From Sphingobacteriaceae bacterium (GTDB taxonomy: Bacteria > Bacteroidota > Bacteroidia > B-17B0 > Aurantibacillaceae), in contig JAHEYE010000031.1 of the NCBI GenBank assembly GCA_023251695.1, positions 1-25,357 of the forward strand: a stretch of 25,357 nucleotides of DNA, in the 5' to 3' direction. This document shows positions 24,771 through 25,357 of the stretch, one piece after another. The notes under the pieces were generated by a model that saw only the letters and a list, made by a program, of their open reading frames with translations, was not told where the DNA came from and did not search any database. Every line of letters starts with the position of its first letter. Position 1 is the first letter of the stretch. Both the position numbers and the translations under genes were made by a program.

Positions 24771-25357
24771 CTACGAATTAGACGAAGCACAAATTCGTTC
24801 AACCTTGCAGAATAGCAGGGCGGTAGTCTACAATGAATCGATGTGGGATGAATTTGAAACTAAATACCATCAGCACCATGCCCATCAAAGCCTCCCAAAG
24901 TTTAAGTTACCCGAATTCCATTTAAACATTAACCGCAACGTAGTTTTACCCGTGATATTTGTGGCGGTTCTTGTAGGTGTATCTGCCATCATGTTGAGTT
25001 TTGTGGATTTCAAAACCAATTCAAGTCAGCAAATCGAAAAAGGACTGATACCCAATCCTGATAATTATACCCCCGAAAAAAGTAAAACAGCCTTGATAGT
25101 TAAGCAAGAGCCTATTAAAAAAGTGGAAGAAACACCTATCGTAAAAACAGACTCCGTACCATTAAAAGTTGAGACACCCGGAGTTTCTACGGTTCAGGTA
25201 GCAGAAATTAATAACACGCAGTCGACAAATCCCCAAGAAAGCCAAAATCCGATGGTGGCAAGATCTATTGCGGTTCCTGATACAACGAAAAATGTAAATA
25301 TTACCACCATTTCTCCTTTAGGTCAGAACTATACAGCTAAAAAACGCAAAAGACGCC
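24754..25357 (+). CDS. Single-pass membrane protein, candidate anti-sigma factor; 3' end cut off by the window
   Basis: An open frame starts with ATG at 24754, inside the end of the sigma gene, and continues without a stop to the window edge (201 residues seen). Residues 1-62 are hydrophilic and probably cytosolic, with a Trp/His-rich part (MWDEFETKYHQHHAHQ). One hydrophobic helix lies at about 63-83 (VVLPVIFVAVLVGVSAIML). After it comes a Lys/Glu/Thr/Pro-rich linker (about 85-190) and a basic cluster AKKRKRR at the break. The arrangement (short cytosolic N-part, one helix, extracytoplasmic part, overlap with an ECF sigma gene) is that of anti-sigma factors. I see no recognisable zinc-binding or FecR motif, so the role is inferred from position and topology only. 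Confidence 0.75.
   Translation, partial: MSSLFSYELDEAQIRSTLQNSRAVVYNESMWDEFETKYHQHHAHQSLPKFKLPEFHLNINRNVVLPVIFVAVLVGVSAIMLSFVDFKTNSSQQIEKGLIPNPDNYTPEKSKTALIVKQEPIKKVEETPIVKTDSVPLKVETPGVSTVQVAEINNTQSTNPQESQNPMVARSIAVPDTTKNVNITTISPLGQNYTAKKRKRR

Overview
The window is AT-rich chromosomal DNA from a member of the Bacteroidota. Four things point there. Two proteins carry C-terminal domains of the type IX secretion system (T9SS). Two others combine a carboxypeptidase-regulatory-like domain, a plug and an outer-membrane barrel. Shine-Dalgarno sequences are absent. Several start codons are preceded by boxes resembling the Bacteroidota -7 element (TAnnTTTG). The deeper lineage cannot be fixed by reading; a free-living aerobe is likely, because tyrosine catabolism (HPPD) is present. 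I see no rRNA, tRNA, insertion sequence, prophage or CRISPR array, and no gene-free gap over about 190 bases.

Layout, left to right. (1) The 3' three quarters of gcvP, closed by a clear terminator. (2) A 1374-residue cytosolic signalling protein (TPR, four evenly spaced GAF modules, PP2C/SpoIIE phosphatase), followed 28 bases later by an outer-membrane barrel protein. (3) hpd behind a possibly structured leader. A bidirectional terminator separates it from a minus-strand pair: a 176-residue membrane-anchored protein, then a heme/hemoglobin-type TonB receptor. (4) A plus-strand group: panD, a flippase-like membrane protein and an RfaE2-type nucleotidyltransferase, then (after a repeat-bearing gap) a Wzx-like flippase overlapping dut. 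(5) pgk, a 63-residue Cys-rich lipoprotein and ispF in tight succession, preceded by a gap with a long imperfect inverted repeat. (6) A minus-strand, translationally coupled pair of T9SS cargo proteins whose last stop codon abuts that of ispF. (7) A plus-strand unit of three overlapping genes: M20 dipeptidase, small CBU_0592-like membrane protein, LEA14-like lipoprotein. (8) A divergent ECF sigma factor overlapping a single-pass membrane protein that runs off the window.

Most of this is housekeeping (one-carbon and glycine metabolism, pantothenate, isoprenoids, glycolysis, dUTP removal) interleaved with envelope genes. The less ordinary parts are the quadruple-GAF phosphatase, the small lipoprotein, the T9SS pair with a palindrome in its divergent promoter region, the sigma/membrane-protein pair at the right edge, and the repeats in the rfaE2-wzx and dut-pgk gaps. 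I found no single locus I could defend as a wholly new system.
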